Assembly (NCBI GenBank): GCA_026120035.1
Contig: JALRME010000012.1
Span: 1,054,001 to 1,118,000 of the forward strand
Source of the DNA: Coleophoma eucalyptorum
Lineage: Eukaryota; Ascomycota; Leotiomycetes; Helotiales; Dermateaceae
DNA length: 64,000 nucleotides
Reading direction: 5' to 3'
In this document: one piece after another, positions 1-12,921 of the stretch
Layout: every line of letters starts with the position of its first letter
Position numbering within the stretch: position 1 is the stretch's first letter
Translations under genes and position numbers: made by a program
The notes under the pieces: model-generated
Database searches by the model: none
The model's input: only the letters and a program-made list of their open reading frames with translations
Told to the model about the DNA's origin: nothing

Positions 1-2247
1 TGAGTCGAAGAAGGAACATCTAACGCGCCTAGATTGGTAGCATGTTAGTCATTGAATAAATAAGGATAAGCCCTAGACTTTTGCAAAACTTACAGTTCTT
101 CTCGAAAAACCCATTTGGTTTGAAACCAACTGTGATCTTCTCAACGGGCATAACGGGGAAATCTTCCGGCCTTGGATTATGTGTGAGGCCAAAGGCTGAA
201 AGGGTGGTTAGCTAATATTATTGCCGCATTGTTGATAGTTATGCTGCCACTAGCATGCGACCAAATACAGAAAAGACCAAAAGAGAAATAACTCACTATG
301 CCAGACAACTATATCTTCGTTTACCACCTTATCATTTCTTTCTGCCCACGATGAAAGCCCAGTATCCTGTGTACTTTGATTTGTGAATTCTCCTGCGGCA
401 TAAAGTTCTCCATCTTGATATTTCGTGACCCACACAGGTTTGCTGGCAAAGGTTGCACGCCGAGAGTTATATGAATCTGGGTTCATAATGAGCATCTGAC
501 TTGGAGCCGTGACCAGTTTATACGCGACAGGCTTGCGTGATATAGCATTGATGACATTGTCATTGCGAATCTTGAAGACTCGGCCTGCCTCAACATTTGT
601 ATTGGCGGTGCCCGCGGTCGTAATGATATTCTCTTCTGCGGTGTAACCATTTCCAAAGGGATTCAAGTCTGAGTCAAGCGGGAGGGCAACACTATCTTCA
701 TACAGAACTGTATTAGCATACCCATCGATCGCTGGGTCAATTCGTAAAGAAAACATGTGCTGGTGATAGGCTGCCATCACGCCTGGGCCGACATTTGTAC
801 CCCAGGGCACTGTTACACCTTCTGCGATAGGCATTGTTGACAGGATTCCCGTTGCTCGGACTTCGAATTCAATGCCTGCAGCTTGATCAAAAATCCACGC
901 AAATATATACTCATAGTTTGATAGGGTACAAATCATTTGTACCACCAGTTGTCGGTTTCGAACAACAGTTGCTGTCGAGTTTCGATAGTTTGTATGTTTA
1001 TGTTGAAGGCCACCGTCTTGTTCGTGGAGACATACTACGTTTTTCAAAAGCACAGGATTGCCTTTTGAATCCGACCGAAATCCATCAAAATATTTGATGT
1101 GTCCTAGGCAGTCACACCCAAGTGAAAGTTGGTTTGCCGTGATTCCGAGACCAACGTCCCCTACATCAAAGGCTTGCTTACGGTGGTAGGGTCTTCTTGG
1201 GTCTGTCCGATATCAAAGCATTAGTAGGGTATTTCCACTATGTGTTGTATAACTCACCGCCATAAGGAACAGCCATCTCTGATAGAGCAAGTCTGTAAAA
1301 GACATTCCGTCCATCATATGTTACATTGTGAAGAACCATTCCCTCCCGACTATTGAAACCAATGCGGAAGCGCCATTTCTGCCAGGTTACCAGATTACCA
1401 TTTGCCATGAATGATGGTCCTTCAGGCTGGTTCACAATATACGGCTTGAGGTCCGTCCTCATCGGCATTTTGTGAAGATCGGCAGCATATTCAACAGCTT
1501 TTACCACTTTCCAAGGAGTTGTGGGGAGTACTGTTGCATCAGTGCCAACAGGAAGATAGTCTATTCTAACAAGCTCCCTGCTCAATGCATCAAAAACCGG
1601 CGAAAATGAGCAAGGAAGAGAGTAGTGATTCGTCTCATCGTGCTGAACTTCCATGATGTACATATAGCATTGAAAAAGCCGTCTGGACTCATTTGCATCA
1701 TCGGTTCCATAAATCCAGGGGTCATTGCAGACTCTGTATCCGTCAGGGAGCTTCATCTTCTCGATCTCTGCAAGAACGGCAGGATGATCGAGGCACAACT
1801 GCTCAATTTCAATCATCTCGTCGATATCCACAGGACCCTTAAGCATGGCCGTCAGATATATGAAACAAAAATTTGACATTTCGTACTAACTTGCACTTCT
1901 TTGGGCAGTGTCTTCAGCAGAAGTATTTTACCCGCTTGGACACCCACGAGCGCTTTGATGAAGGCTCCATTGTCGAGCCCTATAATATCGAGCATTAACC
2001 TCCATTGAGTCTACCAGTGTTCGCTTGACCTACGATGAAAGAGAACCTGTACCACTCTCGGGGGCGATTGCGGAAGCGGCTTCCCCAGACGCTCAGCTTC
2101 CAAGTAAGGAATAACAGATTTTTTGATTGGTTCGTTGATATCAACGAGTTTGAATCGAAGATCGGTGTGGGGAAAGGCAGACCGCAAGACAGAGACGGCC
2201 TTCTCAATTTCATGTGGTGTAATGGGATCGAAAGGGTGAAGCGCCAT
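1..2247 (-). CDS. Copper amine oxidase (TPQ-dependent primary amine oxidase), 3' end beyond the window
   Basis: This enzyme oxidises primary amines to aldehydes with release of ammonia and H2O2, using copper and a topaquinone made from a Tyr. Exons (minus) read 2247-2034, 1979-1891, 1837-1258, 1202-297, 195-94 and 28-1; every junction is GT-AG and keeps frame, giving about 640 residues before the edge. Visible motifs are LSNYEY, where the first Tyr is the topaquinone precursor, HQHMF with two copper His, and near the end [21 protein letters not shown], which spans the 296-196 intron and carries the third copper His. The last exon reads ALDVPSS, as expected near the C-terminus. The start ATG at 2247 opens a MALHPFDPIT N-terminus with no signal peptide, which fits a peroxisomal or cytosolic enzyme; the targeting C-terminus is not visible. 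A zinc-cluster regulator lies 0.5 kb upstream on the same strand. Family assignment is firm; substrate is unknown. Confidence 0.93.
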
Positions 2248-2757
2248 GGTTAAGTTAGGAAGTGAAATAAATGATTAAGTTCGCACACCGCTGATAGATA
2301 GCTAATAGGACGGGGGATATCACAGATCTTTAAAAGTTTTTGACCACTTGTAAACCTTCATAAGCTATACAAAATATGACCAAAGCGGACATAAATATTA
2401 TTCTTTGACCAATTGAATTTAAATTTCTATCGAGATGACAATAAGGTAACTGTTGGGGAAGGATTACCGGAGACTGCATCTAGTACGTATTTGGTAAAAG
2501 TCGCGCCTGGCACTACTAGGCACGGCTGTGGAGGGGCGGCGTCCCCCACTCGTGGATGCACGACCGAACTCCACTAAAAATGATAAGACCTTGTCGTAGT
2601 AACTCCACTTTTGATACAATACTACAAAATGCACTAGAAAGACGTCAAAGGGGTGAAAACTGATACTAAGATAATCAAGGAGATTTATCTTGAATGCAGC
2701 TAGACGCATTTGGGGTCACAAGCGACGCATTTTGTATCAGCAAAGATCTACTTGTAT
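2248..2757. other. Intergenic region upstream of the amine oxidase
   Basis: This 510 bp stretch separates the 3' end of the zinc-cluster gene from the amine oxidase start and must hold the oxidase promoter. No coding segment is supported; short ORFs here have no recognisable features. Confidence 0.5.
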
Positions 2758-4686
2758 TCATGTGAGGATCAAGTCCCAATCAAGGTCTTTCAGAATAGCC
2801 TTCCAGTGCCGCTTCCCTCCTATCTCAGCGGCTGAGCACCATACTTTCTGCACAACTTCTCTTGCCCGCCTGATATTTCCTATACCGATGGTCTGCTCCA
2901 TCTTCATGAGCCTCTGCACAACATTCGAGATATGAGTAGCATTGTTGGTCTCGCAACCTGCTAGAAACAGAGGTAATAACAAGGCAGATTCACAACCATG
3001 GCCGCTGGGGATTTCCTCAGTAAGGTCCAAGCACTGTTTGATTGCTTCTTCGAGAGAATAAGGCAATTCAAAATATTTCGTGCATAGCAGATCTCTCCTT
3101 GCGCCGCTTAAATTGGGTTCCTCGGAATCAATCATATTTAAGGTAGAATGCAGGTAAATATAGGCTGCAAGCCGATATGCCTCTGCTACACGTTCCAGCA
3201 TCTGCAGGTTGCTAGGAGACACGCCATCTGGCACAACATATGATTTAAGCGAACATGACCAGGACGCCAACTTCTCCTCGCTTGAAAGACAACGTCAGTA
3301 AGTCCTGTGGATATATGCGAAGAGGAGAGGAATACAAATTTTATAGCTTACAGGCATTTAATTTCTTCATGAATTTGAAATGTGCATGATCTTGCTAAGA
3401 CAATACGGTGTGAGATTAATGATATATTTGCAAAAGTCTTGAGTAAGTATTCGGTGAAGCCCATATATGGATCTAGTATACGAGGCGAGCACTTATCCCT
3501 ACAAAGCTGCTCAATGTGTGAAGTATCAGTCATGTGGCTGATCTCATTGGTCGCAATATCGGTTACTTTTGCGATACTGCTGTGATAAGTTATACTGTGC
3601 TCATATCAGTATTTATCACTCCGAGCCCAAATCTCAGTGGCAGAAATTAGAAGGTAAGATAAAAAATCACTTACAAGCCTTGCACAAAAGTGGCCGCTTC
3701 TGATGTGTCCTCAGTTTTACTCTGCCATATGTTTACTAGGCGTTCTAATCCCACCAGGTGTTGTTTCCACATCTTAGTGCTCCCCTTGACGATTTCATAT
3801 TTGCAAAGAAACACCGTTGTTAGCAAAATATCATCTGAAGTTCTCCCTTCTAAACCTTTATAATTTGACAGGGCCGTATTTAATTCATTGAGAGCAAGCG
3901 TATAATGACCCACCGCATCCAGATCAAGCTGACCACTTGTGGATGTGGAGATTTGTAGCATGTGGCAAGCAGATACAGCACAAACAGCATGCAGTAACAT
4001 TGGTGATGAAAGCGCGGATTGTGGAAGTAGAAATCTTAGAGGATTGGCTGGCGCATCCAACATAACAAGAACAGGGCAGAGGCGTTCAAGGTAGTATTGG
4101 AGAAAGTAGAGGCTCTGAGAGGGGACTCCGAAGCAAGAGCTGGCCGAAGGAAACCACATTAGGCCATCGGTTGATGAAGAGATCTCTATAGGTGACTGTC
4201 CTATTGAAACGAGGCCTTCCGGAATTGGGGATGAGGATGCAATCTCTAGAGCGGCAGAGGCATCCGTACACGACCATCTCACACCATCGTTATATGCTTT
4301 CGGCATTGTCCCTGCCACCCCCGAAACATGAGGTTCGCAATTACTCTCGGACTGAATCATGCCAGTCTTTAAAGGAGCTAGAGATGATGAACTGCATGTA
4401 GATATGCGTCTGCTTGGTTGTGACCGTCTCTGGCGCTGGGGAACACACTTTGCCCATAGGTTGCTATACCCTTCACAGACTAAACCCAGTACCTCACAGT
4501 TACTGCATCTGTAGTTTAAGGTAATCAAAAGTCAGCTTCAGCAGGCTTCTAATAAGACCAACGGAAAGGCAATTGTCAGTCAGACTGCTGAGTTCAAATA
4601 ACTCACCTTGGTTTGGATTCGTCACACTTTTTCCGCCGCTTCTTGCATGTGACACAACCAGTTCTTGTCCAGGCTCCTCTACCCAT
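2758..4686 (-). CDS. Zn(II)2Cys6 transcription factor with fungal-specific (PF11951-like) regulatory domain
   Basis: Nuclear DNA-binding regulator. Exons (minus) are 4686-4607, 4508-3675, 3579-3352 and 3280-2758, totalling 1,665 nt (554 aa), all in frame with GT-AG introns. The zinc cluster is split by intron 1: exon 1 gives MGRGAWTRTGCVTCKKRRKKC and exon 2 continues with CSNCEVLGLVC, together a canonical CX2CX6CX6CX2CX6C at residues 10-37. The tail, with VVQKVWCSAAEIGG and HWKAILKDLDWDLIL, matches the C-terminal pattern of the fungal-specific transcription factor domain 2 family. The start at 4686 is the only ATG placed just before the Cys cluster. The gene sits 0.5 kb upstream of the amine oxidase and divergently from an MFS transporter, so it may regulate one or both; that is inference from position. 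The exon 3 acceptor could shift by 3 nt. Confidence 0.9.
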
Positions 4687-5277
4687 CGGTAAACTTGACG
4701 ATGGTCTCTCTGTATCCATGTGTTAGCCGGTAGCTTTTCAGGGCAACTAAGAGGTAACCCCACTCCCCCAATTCTTTATCAAGAAAACCTAACACCGGTT
4801 TGCGTACGAGAAGTGGGCTATGCTAGAACGTAGCCTTTACGTCAAACCGTCGTGATGGTTGAGATATCGGACAGAGCATGCGGGTTTCATCAATCAAGAA
4901 ATGGCTTATCTCCAGACTGTCTTGGGTATTCAAGTTTTCTCAGCGGTAGAGTATCAATGGGCGTAATAAGCCGGAGTATAAAATGTAGGAGTTGGATGGC
5001 TTGGCACGCTCCGCTCTGCACCTTGCGAAACTCCACGCTTGGTTGCTCCAACTGCCTTGAACCCTACAGAATATTCCTGACGCTAGCACCAAATTGGAGT
5101 AAGATGCGCCGGCACTATACTTTCAAGGCGATAATGAAGATAAGAAGCTATTGCATTTTACTCTTGGTGACAGTTGGATGAAAAAGTATGCTACATTTAT
5201 GGCCGTAAATACCTCGCACCTCCCAGAGGAGGGATGACTGGAGTACACAAGATCTCCAAGAATCAAACACCGCAACA
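4687..5277. promoter_or_regulatory. Divergent intergenic region between the zinc-cluster regulator and the MFS gene
   Basis: This 591 bp region separates two divergent starts (4686 minus and 5278 plus) and should contain both promoters. No coding sequence is supported, and I cannot point to a specific operator. Confidence 0.4.
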
Positions 5278-7070
5278 ATGTTGACTAAAGAATCCCATGA
5301 TGCGCAGTTGAGTACATGGCGATACAACTCGTATGTTTTAACCCGCACATGTTCAGGCTCTTTCATATTTCGTAGCGACTGACATTGGTACAGGCCCTAT
5401 GTACAAACGATCATTGTCGGTATGGTCTTGTTCTGCTGTCCCGGCACTTACTTGGCTATGACGGGGCTGGGTGCTGGTGGCCTACGCGCAGACGAGACTG
5501 CTACCGCGGACAAGGCCAATATAATTTCGTACTGCATGTTTGGTATATCGGGACTCTTTTCGGGTAGTCTGATCAATCAGATTGGCCCTAAGTATACCCT
5601 CATGATTGGTGCTGTGGGTTACTCTATCTACGCCGGATCTCTTTGGTATGAATACTCAGATATATATCCTCGCGCCGCGCGCCTCACGGGCCACCCCCGC
5701 CTATTTTCGTAGATCTGACGTCTCATGCTGTGGCTAATAATTCTCTTCAGGTATCTTGATTCTGGTGATGGAACATGGTTTACTCTTTTTGGGGGATTTT
5801 GTCTAGGATGCACATCAGGGCTTCTGTGGGGTACCCAAGGTAAGGAGACGATTAGTTGAATTTCACAGACTACTGGTATTAACTCAGTACAGGATATATT
5901 ACCACCACCTATCCCGACGAGAGACAAAAAGGAAAGTACATAGCGACATCGTGGGTTTTAAATGCGACAGGTTCATTAGTGGGAGCTGGTAAGTACTCAA
6001 ATATCTTTTCTGTGGTAGTGTAAACTAACTAATTGAACCCTCAAGCTGTGGTGTTAGGTGTTACAGTGAAGGATCGAAGTTCGTCGGGTGTCCCCCATTC
6101 CATCTATATTACTTTTATTTGCCTTGAGTGCTGTGGCATACTAGTTGCATCTCTGCTCATGGACCCATCGAAAGTTCGCCGTAATGACGGACGAGGCATC
6201 GCTGACTTCAAGCCTCTTCCCTGGCGGAAGGAGATTTCCTCATTATTTAAAACCATCCTGGAACCGAAGATGACCTTTGTAACATTGGCTATATTTTCAA
6301 GCGAGCTGTATCTGTCCATGACTGGTTCTTTCAATGCGTTTTACTTCAATGCACGTACTAGAGCCCTTGCAAACGTAAGCACCATTCGCTCGCTGATCAC
6401 CTTACGACTTTTCTGACACTATCTATAGCTAGTTTACTGGGTTATGCAAATTTTGGCTGCCTTGCTAATTGCCTATGTTTGTGATGCAAGTTGGATCGGA
6501 GGTCGGCGAAAGAGAGCAATGGTTGCTGGTTGTCTAGTGGCTATTGTCGTTGGGGGCACTTTCATCGCAATGCTTGTCTTCTTATCCCATAACCACCTTG
6601 ATCGTTCCGGTACTTCAAGTGGGATTGACTGGACCGACGGAACTACCTTTGCTGGCCCCTTCGCCATTTACATTTTCTTTGGCGCATGCTATCCTCTATT
6701 CCAAAACTATCACCACTGGCTCTATTCGACTTTTTCAAACGAACCCCATGTTCTCGCAAGATATAGTGGCTATTTCAAAGGTTTCCAGGCTTGGGGTACG
6801 GCGACAGCCTTTGGCATTGATTCACATCTAACGCCATTTTTGACCGAGGCTGCTGCCTTTTTCTCCCTCATGATGGCTGGCCTCGCATTATCAGTTACAT
6901 CAGCCTACCTAAACACATCCAACACCAACTATGGAAAGGAAAACGGAGTTGTGATACCTGAAGCTTTTGAGAAAGTGTCTGAAGTACCTGTGATAGTAGG
7001 AGAGGAAGGAGCTGTAGAACAGGAAGCCTCTATTTCCAAGCAGCCGGAGCAAGACGCTAAATTGAGCTGA
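5278..7070 (+). CDS. UNC-93-like major facilitator superfamily membrane protein
   Basis: Multi-pass plasma-membrane transporter of the fungal UNC-93-like MFS group; substrate unknown. Six exons, 5278-5330, 5394-5645, 5751-5839, 5893-5988, 6046-6374 and 6429-7070, give 1,461 nt (486 aa). The start MLTKESHDAQ was chosen because this short first exon splices in frame to PYVQTIIVGMVLFCCPG, the usual first membrane segment. The family pattern continues with TGLGAGG, GSLINQIGPKYTLMIGAVGY and GLLWGTQGYITTTYP. Later hydrophobic segments include VMQILAALLIAYVCDASWIG and AMVAGCLVAIVVGGTF. The C-terminal tail is hydrophilic and acidic (EEGAVEQEAS). The gene is divergent from a zinc-cluster regulator, which may control it. 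Introns are 48-105 nt. No breaks seen. Confidence 0.9.
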
Positions 7071-7478
7071 AAGAAAACTTGTGCCTCTCTTGTGGTATGA
7101 GTATATTATGTAAACTGTCCTGATATTCTGGATCACTCGTCTGCATCTATCTCTTACTTTAGCTTCCTATTTTACCAGCAAGGAACGAGACGGCATACGT
7201 GGGAATAAAAGTTGTTTATATAAATGCTCTCTAAGTAATTTTTTATGTTAGAAACTGTAGTACTACAAAGGGAGTTCGTGACCATGCCTAAAGTTATGAT
7301 CTTTAGCAACCTGGCGCATGTGAATAAGGTCGAGAGAGATCGGATCTCTTTTAAGAGAACCTTAACTCTTCATTTTTATACTCAAAATAAACCCAAACCT
7401 GACTTTCTCAAAGTAGGCGAATAAGAGCTCATGTGTTACTCTCCGTGGCTTATATCTACCTTGTCCTCGTCGCAGAGT
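7071..7478. other. Convergent intergenic region (3' ends of MFS and solute-binding genes)
   Basis: About 410 bp between two converging stop codons, presumably holding both polyadenylation regions. Nothing else is supported. Confidence 0.5.
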
Positions 7479-8650
7479 CTACAAGTTATCAATCAAAGGA
7501 CTAAGGCCTTGCGCTGTTCCGAGCCGATCCTCCAGCCAGAACCTGAATCTCTCGACTCGAGCCCGATCGCCCATCCACTCGCCGAAAGAAGTAGGGTTGG
7601 TATTATTCATCTCGAAAATACCTGGGTAACCACCAGCAGAGGCTACGTCAACTCTGGTGCTGAAAGAGCCAGTGTTATTCTGGTGTTCGACGCTCAAGAT
7701 GAAGTTATGCAACAACTTGGCGCCCTCGGGGTGGGGGGCGTCGCGGAAGATGGCACCGGTCTGGGGCCATGAAGTAAAGAAGGCGTCGGTAGAGTGATCA
7801 ATCTTCATGGGGGATGAAGGAGTCAGCCCAATACTGGACGTGAACGTTGCTGCATAGCTATTGTTTGCTTGTCTGATCAAAGTTGCTGGTGTTGCAGTAC
7901 CACGAACCCAGCGGGGGTTTTGCTGCAGGAGAGCTTCGAACCAGCTTTTGCCGAGGGTTTGCATGCTGTCACAGAAAATATCAGCTAAGTTCTACCATGA
8001 GAGACTGGCATGCGCTAAAGAATAGCTCGCTTGTCAGGTAATACTTACATGGTGTTAAACTGGAAAAGCACCGCATCGTCATCGTTAGGGTAGGTCAAAA
8101 CAAGCTTGTCCTTGAATTCAGGGCGGAGGAAGTCCGCATAGCTCGAGATGGAGCTGGTGTTCAACTTGTCAGAGTTCCACGTGTTGCTCCACGCAATGAT
8201 GAACATGCCGTAGTAGGCGGCGTCGATATCCTTGAAGGCCGGGTGTAGTTCTACGAATCCGGCTGGTTGGTAGTGCAGCAATGCCCCCTCCTCCTTCCAA
8301 CGGGGATAATCATGTACGGTTTGTAGAATGGCACTATCAACATACAGGTTGTTGGTTGCGAGCTGCTCATCTATGTTTTGATCGTGATACTTCGAGAGGT
8401 CAACCGTAACATTCAAAGTCATGCCCGGGAACCTGGCCTCGAATGCCGTTTTCAGAGAGTTCTGCTGTGTGAGTTCGTCTCCTCCATGCCAGAGCGTAAC
8501 AACGCCACCTTCGGCGAGTGCAGCCTTGTAGATTTCATCGATCGTGCGGGTCTCGACGGTTGCATTAGCAGCAAAAGCGAATGTAGGGTCGTAGGCCAGC
8601 GAAGGCACTGCCGCAAGGAGTGAGAGTAAGGTTATACAAGTAAAATGCAT
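7479..8650 (-). CDS. Secreted ABC-type solute-binding-like protein (bacterial Fe3+/periplasmic binding protein fold)
   Basis: Two exons (minus) 8650-8049 and 7965-7479 give 1,089 nt (362 aa). An N-terminal signal peptide is clear: MHFTCITLLSLLAAVPSLA followed by YDPTFAF. The mature part begins with TIDEIYKAALAEGGVVTLWHG, then FEARFPGMTLNVTVDLSKYH and later FIIAWSNTWNSDKL, which is the layout of bacterial type 2 extracellular solute-binding proteins of the iron/thiamine group. In bacteria these deliver ligand to an ABC permease; fungi lack that partner, so a role in binding a ligand outside the cell is inference. Several NxT/NxS sites (NATV, NNTG) are possible N-glycosylation sites. The single intron and signal peptide argue for a domesticated gene of bacterial ancestry. 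The ligand is unknown. Confidence 0.85.
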
Positions 8651-10041
8651 TTTGAAAAGAGCGACAGGAGAATTGGGCTAGAAATCACTATAGCGAAGTA
8701 AACTTCATTTATTTATGTTTTTAAAATCGTCTTTCAATGCCCAAAAGACATGTGCCTTTCTCCCTTCAATGTCTAGATTGCGCTATTAAGTGGACCTATG
8801 GTTCCTAACATCATACTACGAGTGATCACGACATTTTTGGGAGAAACAAACCCATGCCCTCATATTCCTCTTATGACGATTTTAATCGACATGTTGACTA
8901 AACGCCCCAGGTGCGAAAGACTAAACAGGGATTTGTTTTTCCCTCAGGGCATGGTATGAGCCATACAGCTCTTCGACTACCATCTACCTCCTACAAAGGG
9001 AATAAGAAACGGTAAATCTTCCTTATGCTTAATCTTGTAGTCTCCACTAAAATCCTTCCGAGCTGTACCGTACTTATTCCGTGACAAGCTTTTTAATTTG
9101 TTTCTCGCTTAATAGCACGCAAGATGCATTACCGATCAGCTCGTCCCAAGTAACATCCTCTAACTTTAAACATCTACAAAAACCTTAAGCTATTACCAGG
9201 ATTGACGACTTAATCAAAGACTATGTCAAATGTGGAGGTTCAGTGGTTGGTTAGCAAATGAGACGTAGCCTCGATGCTTAGAAATAGGAGCCCTACGCGA
9301 GGCTAGGAGGTAGATTCCTGCGGAGTTCAGCATGCCCTTCTTCGGCACATTGACGGTAGTTAGTAAAGTTGATTGAGTAAGCTTATACAGTATAATTTAC
9401 GCCAAGAAAGCTTTCTCTCCCAGAATGGGGTGATCTCGTGCCCAGGGGCGCATCAAAGGGCGGAATACTTTCCGTATAGCTGATGTAAGAGCGAAAATAT
9501 AATCCATGGTGCGCTCACGTTACACGAGATGGATGCAAAATCTTCGGAGACAGTGGGCGTAATGAATCTTTAATCCCATAAAGTGTTGTGTAACGCACAG
9601 TTCCTCTGCTAGTTGAGTATGAGGACTGCACGGGTGTGGATTAGAAATTCCTCAAGACTTGAAGCCAGTCTAACTCCCGCGGCTGCTCAAATGATAGCAC
9701 CTGCGAGAAATAGACAAGCACTTGCGGTCGACTCTAACCATTGATAGATAGGGAGGTTTCGTATAAAGGAGTGACTCGCTTACGTTTACACTTCCGCATA
9801 GTAATAATAGCTACGAAAGGATCTTATGCCTTCCGAAAAATATTGTTAGCCCATTCGGAATTTGTTTCCTGAGCGGTATGTATATACAATCTAATCTATT
9901 ATCATGGTTCCGAGCAATACTACATTTTTATCTGATTGACCAGGATTCCCGAAATGCCAATCACAATTGTCGGAAGACCTTTGAGTATGGCTATTCATCG
10001 GCGCGGCTTTATAATATTTGCTGATTAAAACCCTATGCAAA
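8651..10041. other. 1.4 kb intergenic region without supported genes
   Basis: This AT-rich stretch lies upstream of the solute-binding gene and downstream of the second zinc-cluster gene. Frequent stops occur in all frames and no recognisable domain is seen. It presumably includes the solute-binding gene promoter just above 8650. Confidence 0.5.
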
Positions 10042-12504
10042 TCAAGTTCCTACCCCTGAGTCCCGTGCTGATGGGAAAGGAAGAATTGCGTTGGACTCAG
10101 CAAGCCAAGTATCCCATTGCTCCCAGGTAACGACTTGAGAACCATTGTCCTCTACATTGCGATCTTGAGTTAGTATAGAATCTATGTCCATGTCTATCAC
10201 ATCATGTGAACTCCCAACTTGGCTGTCATCAAAGCCATTAATGAACCAAAATGGGTCATTGTCAGTGATACTACTGCCGGCTTGTGCAAGACCAGGTAGG
10301 TATGAGGTTGAACTCTGGTGAAGAGGCATAGCTTCCAGCCTGTCGCTTGAGTGGATGACGCCGGCATCGGACTTCGGACCCACGTTGCGAGCTTTTGCCT
10401 GGCCTTGAAGGGCTTTATCCCCAGCTCGACTATTCTTCCCATCTCGGGCTTGCCGCTTCGACTTTGCGGCTTCTCGTTGTTGGCGTAGCTGCAGTATAAA
10501 TTCTGGTGTGGGCGGAGGACATACGTTCCGGTTCTGCAGTAGTGCGGCAGCACGAGCACTATATGCTTTCAAGCAGAGACTACCCACAGCTACGTGTATA
10601 GGTTTTCTCGGGTTGGAAATCATAGCTGGATTGTTCTCAAAAGTCTTGCCAATAAGTTCCCATGCTTTCTCAGCGTCCGCTATAAGTGGATTTGCTCGGA
10701 GAGTATCAAGTACGTGGATGAAAGTGTGCCACTGCCGGGTAAATGCTGCATGCCACGCAAATTGCTTGAGCTGGGGATTGGACTGCAACATGTTGTGCTG
10801 CTCAAGAAGCTTGATGCTGACGTCCCAAATCCATCGACGTTCGGAAAGGGGTATTTCCTGAACGTTGGCCCATCTCCGTGGATGATTGGTCAAGAAGCGG
10901 ATAGTATTCATGGATGATCGGGCCATCAGCATTGTCATGAGATGCAACGGCTGTGATGGGTCACAGTAACGTAGGTACTTCATTTCGACAATTTCTTCAA
11001 TTTCCTTGAAAATTTCGTCCGTCTCGGCTTTATCGCCAGTTGAAGCCAGGTCCCGCTCCCACTGGCTGGCACTCTTTCCTTCCTGGCGAAACTTCGCCAC
11101 ACGGCGCGCAGCATAGTTGGCAAGCTCATATCTCAAAGCAACAAAGGTAACATCGGTCAACACCTTCGAGTCCAGCGGGAGTGAAGACATGCTTGGATAG
11201 AGCTGGTCATCGTTAACGTTAGTTGGGCACTTGCTGCTTTCGGGACCTATCTCAAGATCTCGAAACTTAGGAAGACCACAAAGCTCGGCAATACGGTGGT
11301 CGTGCGTCCTTAACATCCACCAAATGCGTCGCCGCATCTCAGTCTCAAAGGGGGACAAGCCTAAAAGTACCCCATCGCGTTCGAGGCCCATGCCTTGTGC
11401 AATACGAACTGCAACACCGGTCAAGGTCCAAACTGCTCGTGGCTCATAGATATCTCGCACAGAGAGAAGATGAAGGACTAATGCTTGGAGAACAATAAGA
11501 CTGGTTGTTCCCATGAACCGGGCCCGCGACAATGCTGCTTTGGTGGCGGTTATGTATCGGGATAGTAAGATCTTTCGGGGCTCGCCGAGTCTTTGTTTGC
11601 ATTCATCATCATTCAGCGACATGACTGCTGCACCATAGATAGCAAACATCAGGGCTTCAAACCCCCGCGGTATGGTGCCGGTATTGCTTGCGGCTTTCTG
11701 GATTGCAGGTTTTATGGTAGGGACATGCACGACCTTGGTCAAGGGATCAATATTCTTTACGAAAATGTGCCACAACTGAAGTATACGTTGAGCCGGTGGG
11801 TGGCGGCACCGAGAGTAGGACTTTGGTCGATGGCTGAGCACAAAACCGAAGTCATCGTCAGATGCTTCAGGTTCACTCGAATCAGTTAAGCTGTCCTCTA
11901 GCGCATCTTCAGGATTGTGGAACTAATGATGCTATTAGTGGTTATTCGCGATGGGGACTTGACCCACCAAAGAGGAATTGACTCTGGCAACCTACCTCTT
12001 CTACCACTCTTGACCACAAGCTACTGTGCTGAGGTCAGCGTATAGCCATACCGATTCAAAACTGACTTACTTGTCAACGAACATGGAGCGCCCTTGGCCA
12101 TGTATAACCTGTGTCTTGCTGACACTTCCACTTGCTTCCGACTCAACAGAGGAAGGAGTCGGCCGATCGAACTCTTTTGGAAGCACCGTTGCTGCGACTG
12201 CTTCACCTGATCGCTGCCGTGAATCAGCGCCAGGAGTCTCAGGTAGCTTGGCCGGGTCGATGCCTTGTTCCTGAAGCAGGCCTTCGTAGTACCGGAGTCG
12301 ATCGGCCAAGATCTGGTCTTTGATCCGTCGGCGAGTCCTTTGCGGTGGCCGTGGGGGTTGGTAGATGCAGTCCACCTTATGAAGGACACACGCACTGCAT
12401 GGTCTCTGCCGGTCGCACTTGACTTTTCGCTCAGCGCAACGAGTGCACGCAAAAGTAGATTTACTGGTTACGCTCGCAGAATGAGAAGAAGGGGCGGTCG
12501 TCAT
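10042..12504 (-). CDS. Zn(II)2Cys6 transcription factor with fungal_trans middle homology region
   Basis: Nuclear regulator of 780 aa. Exons (minus) are 12504-12071, a 28-nt microexon 12023-11996, and 11922-10042 (2,343 nt, in frame). The zinc cluster is at residues about 20-46, CTRCAERKVKCDRQRPCSAC then VLHKVDC, followed by a basic linker (PPQRTRRRIKDQ) and a coiled-coil-like segment RLRYYEGLLQEQGID. The large exon carries the fungal-specific transcription factor domain (PF04082 type): ILQLWHIFVKNIDPLTKVVH, ALMFAIYGAAVMSL and GLERDG with MRRRIWWMLRTHD. The junction FVDNSLWSR across the microexon is typical of these proteins and supports the splice model. The gene is divergent from the FAD monooxygenase at 13800, so a pathway-specific regulator for that enzyme is plausible but unproven. 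Confidence 0.93.
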
Positions 12505-12921
12505 GGCCGATCATTAATACTGCAGCGAAGCAGGCAACAAAGCTTGGTCTTGGTATAATAGCCAAAAACAAGCCACGAGCGTATTTCGTCGTTGGGGAAG
12601 CTGTCGTCTAGCTTTATGTGAGGGGCGACACTAGACAATCAATGCCCTCATAACTAGCACGAACCTCGATCCGGGTTGCGAGCAGAAATCCTTTACATAT
12701 ATGCTTTTTCTAGTTTCTAGTTTCGGGATTCTGCTTTCGGGCTTCTTGGTGATGGACAACCTCGGAAGTATAGAGCGGCACGATGGAGGTGAATAGTGTG
12801 GAGGGCTTCTAAGTGGTCAACCAGGTCTCCGAGCACCGCTTATGTCAGAATAACTCTCTTACCTGTCCTTCAGGCGGCACTGCAATCCATTATCGGCTCT
12901 TCTCTTTCCATTAGTTGCTCT

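Noticed and set aside
834..1097. Plus-strand ORF of 87 codons
   Set aside because: Antisense shadow of the copper amine oxidase exon.
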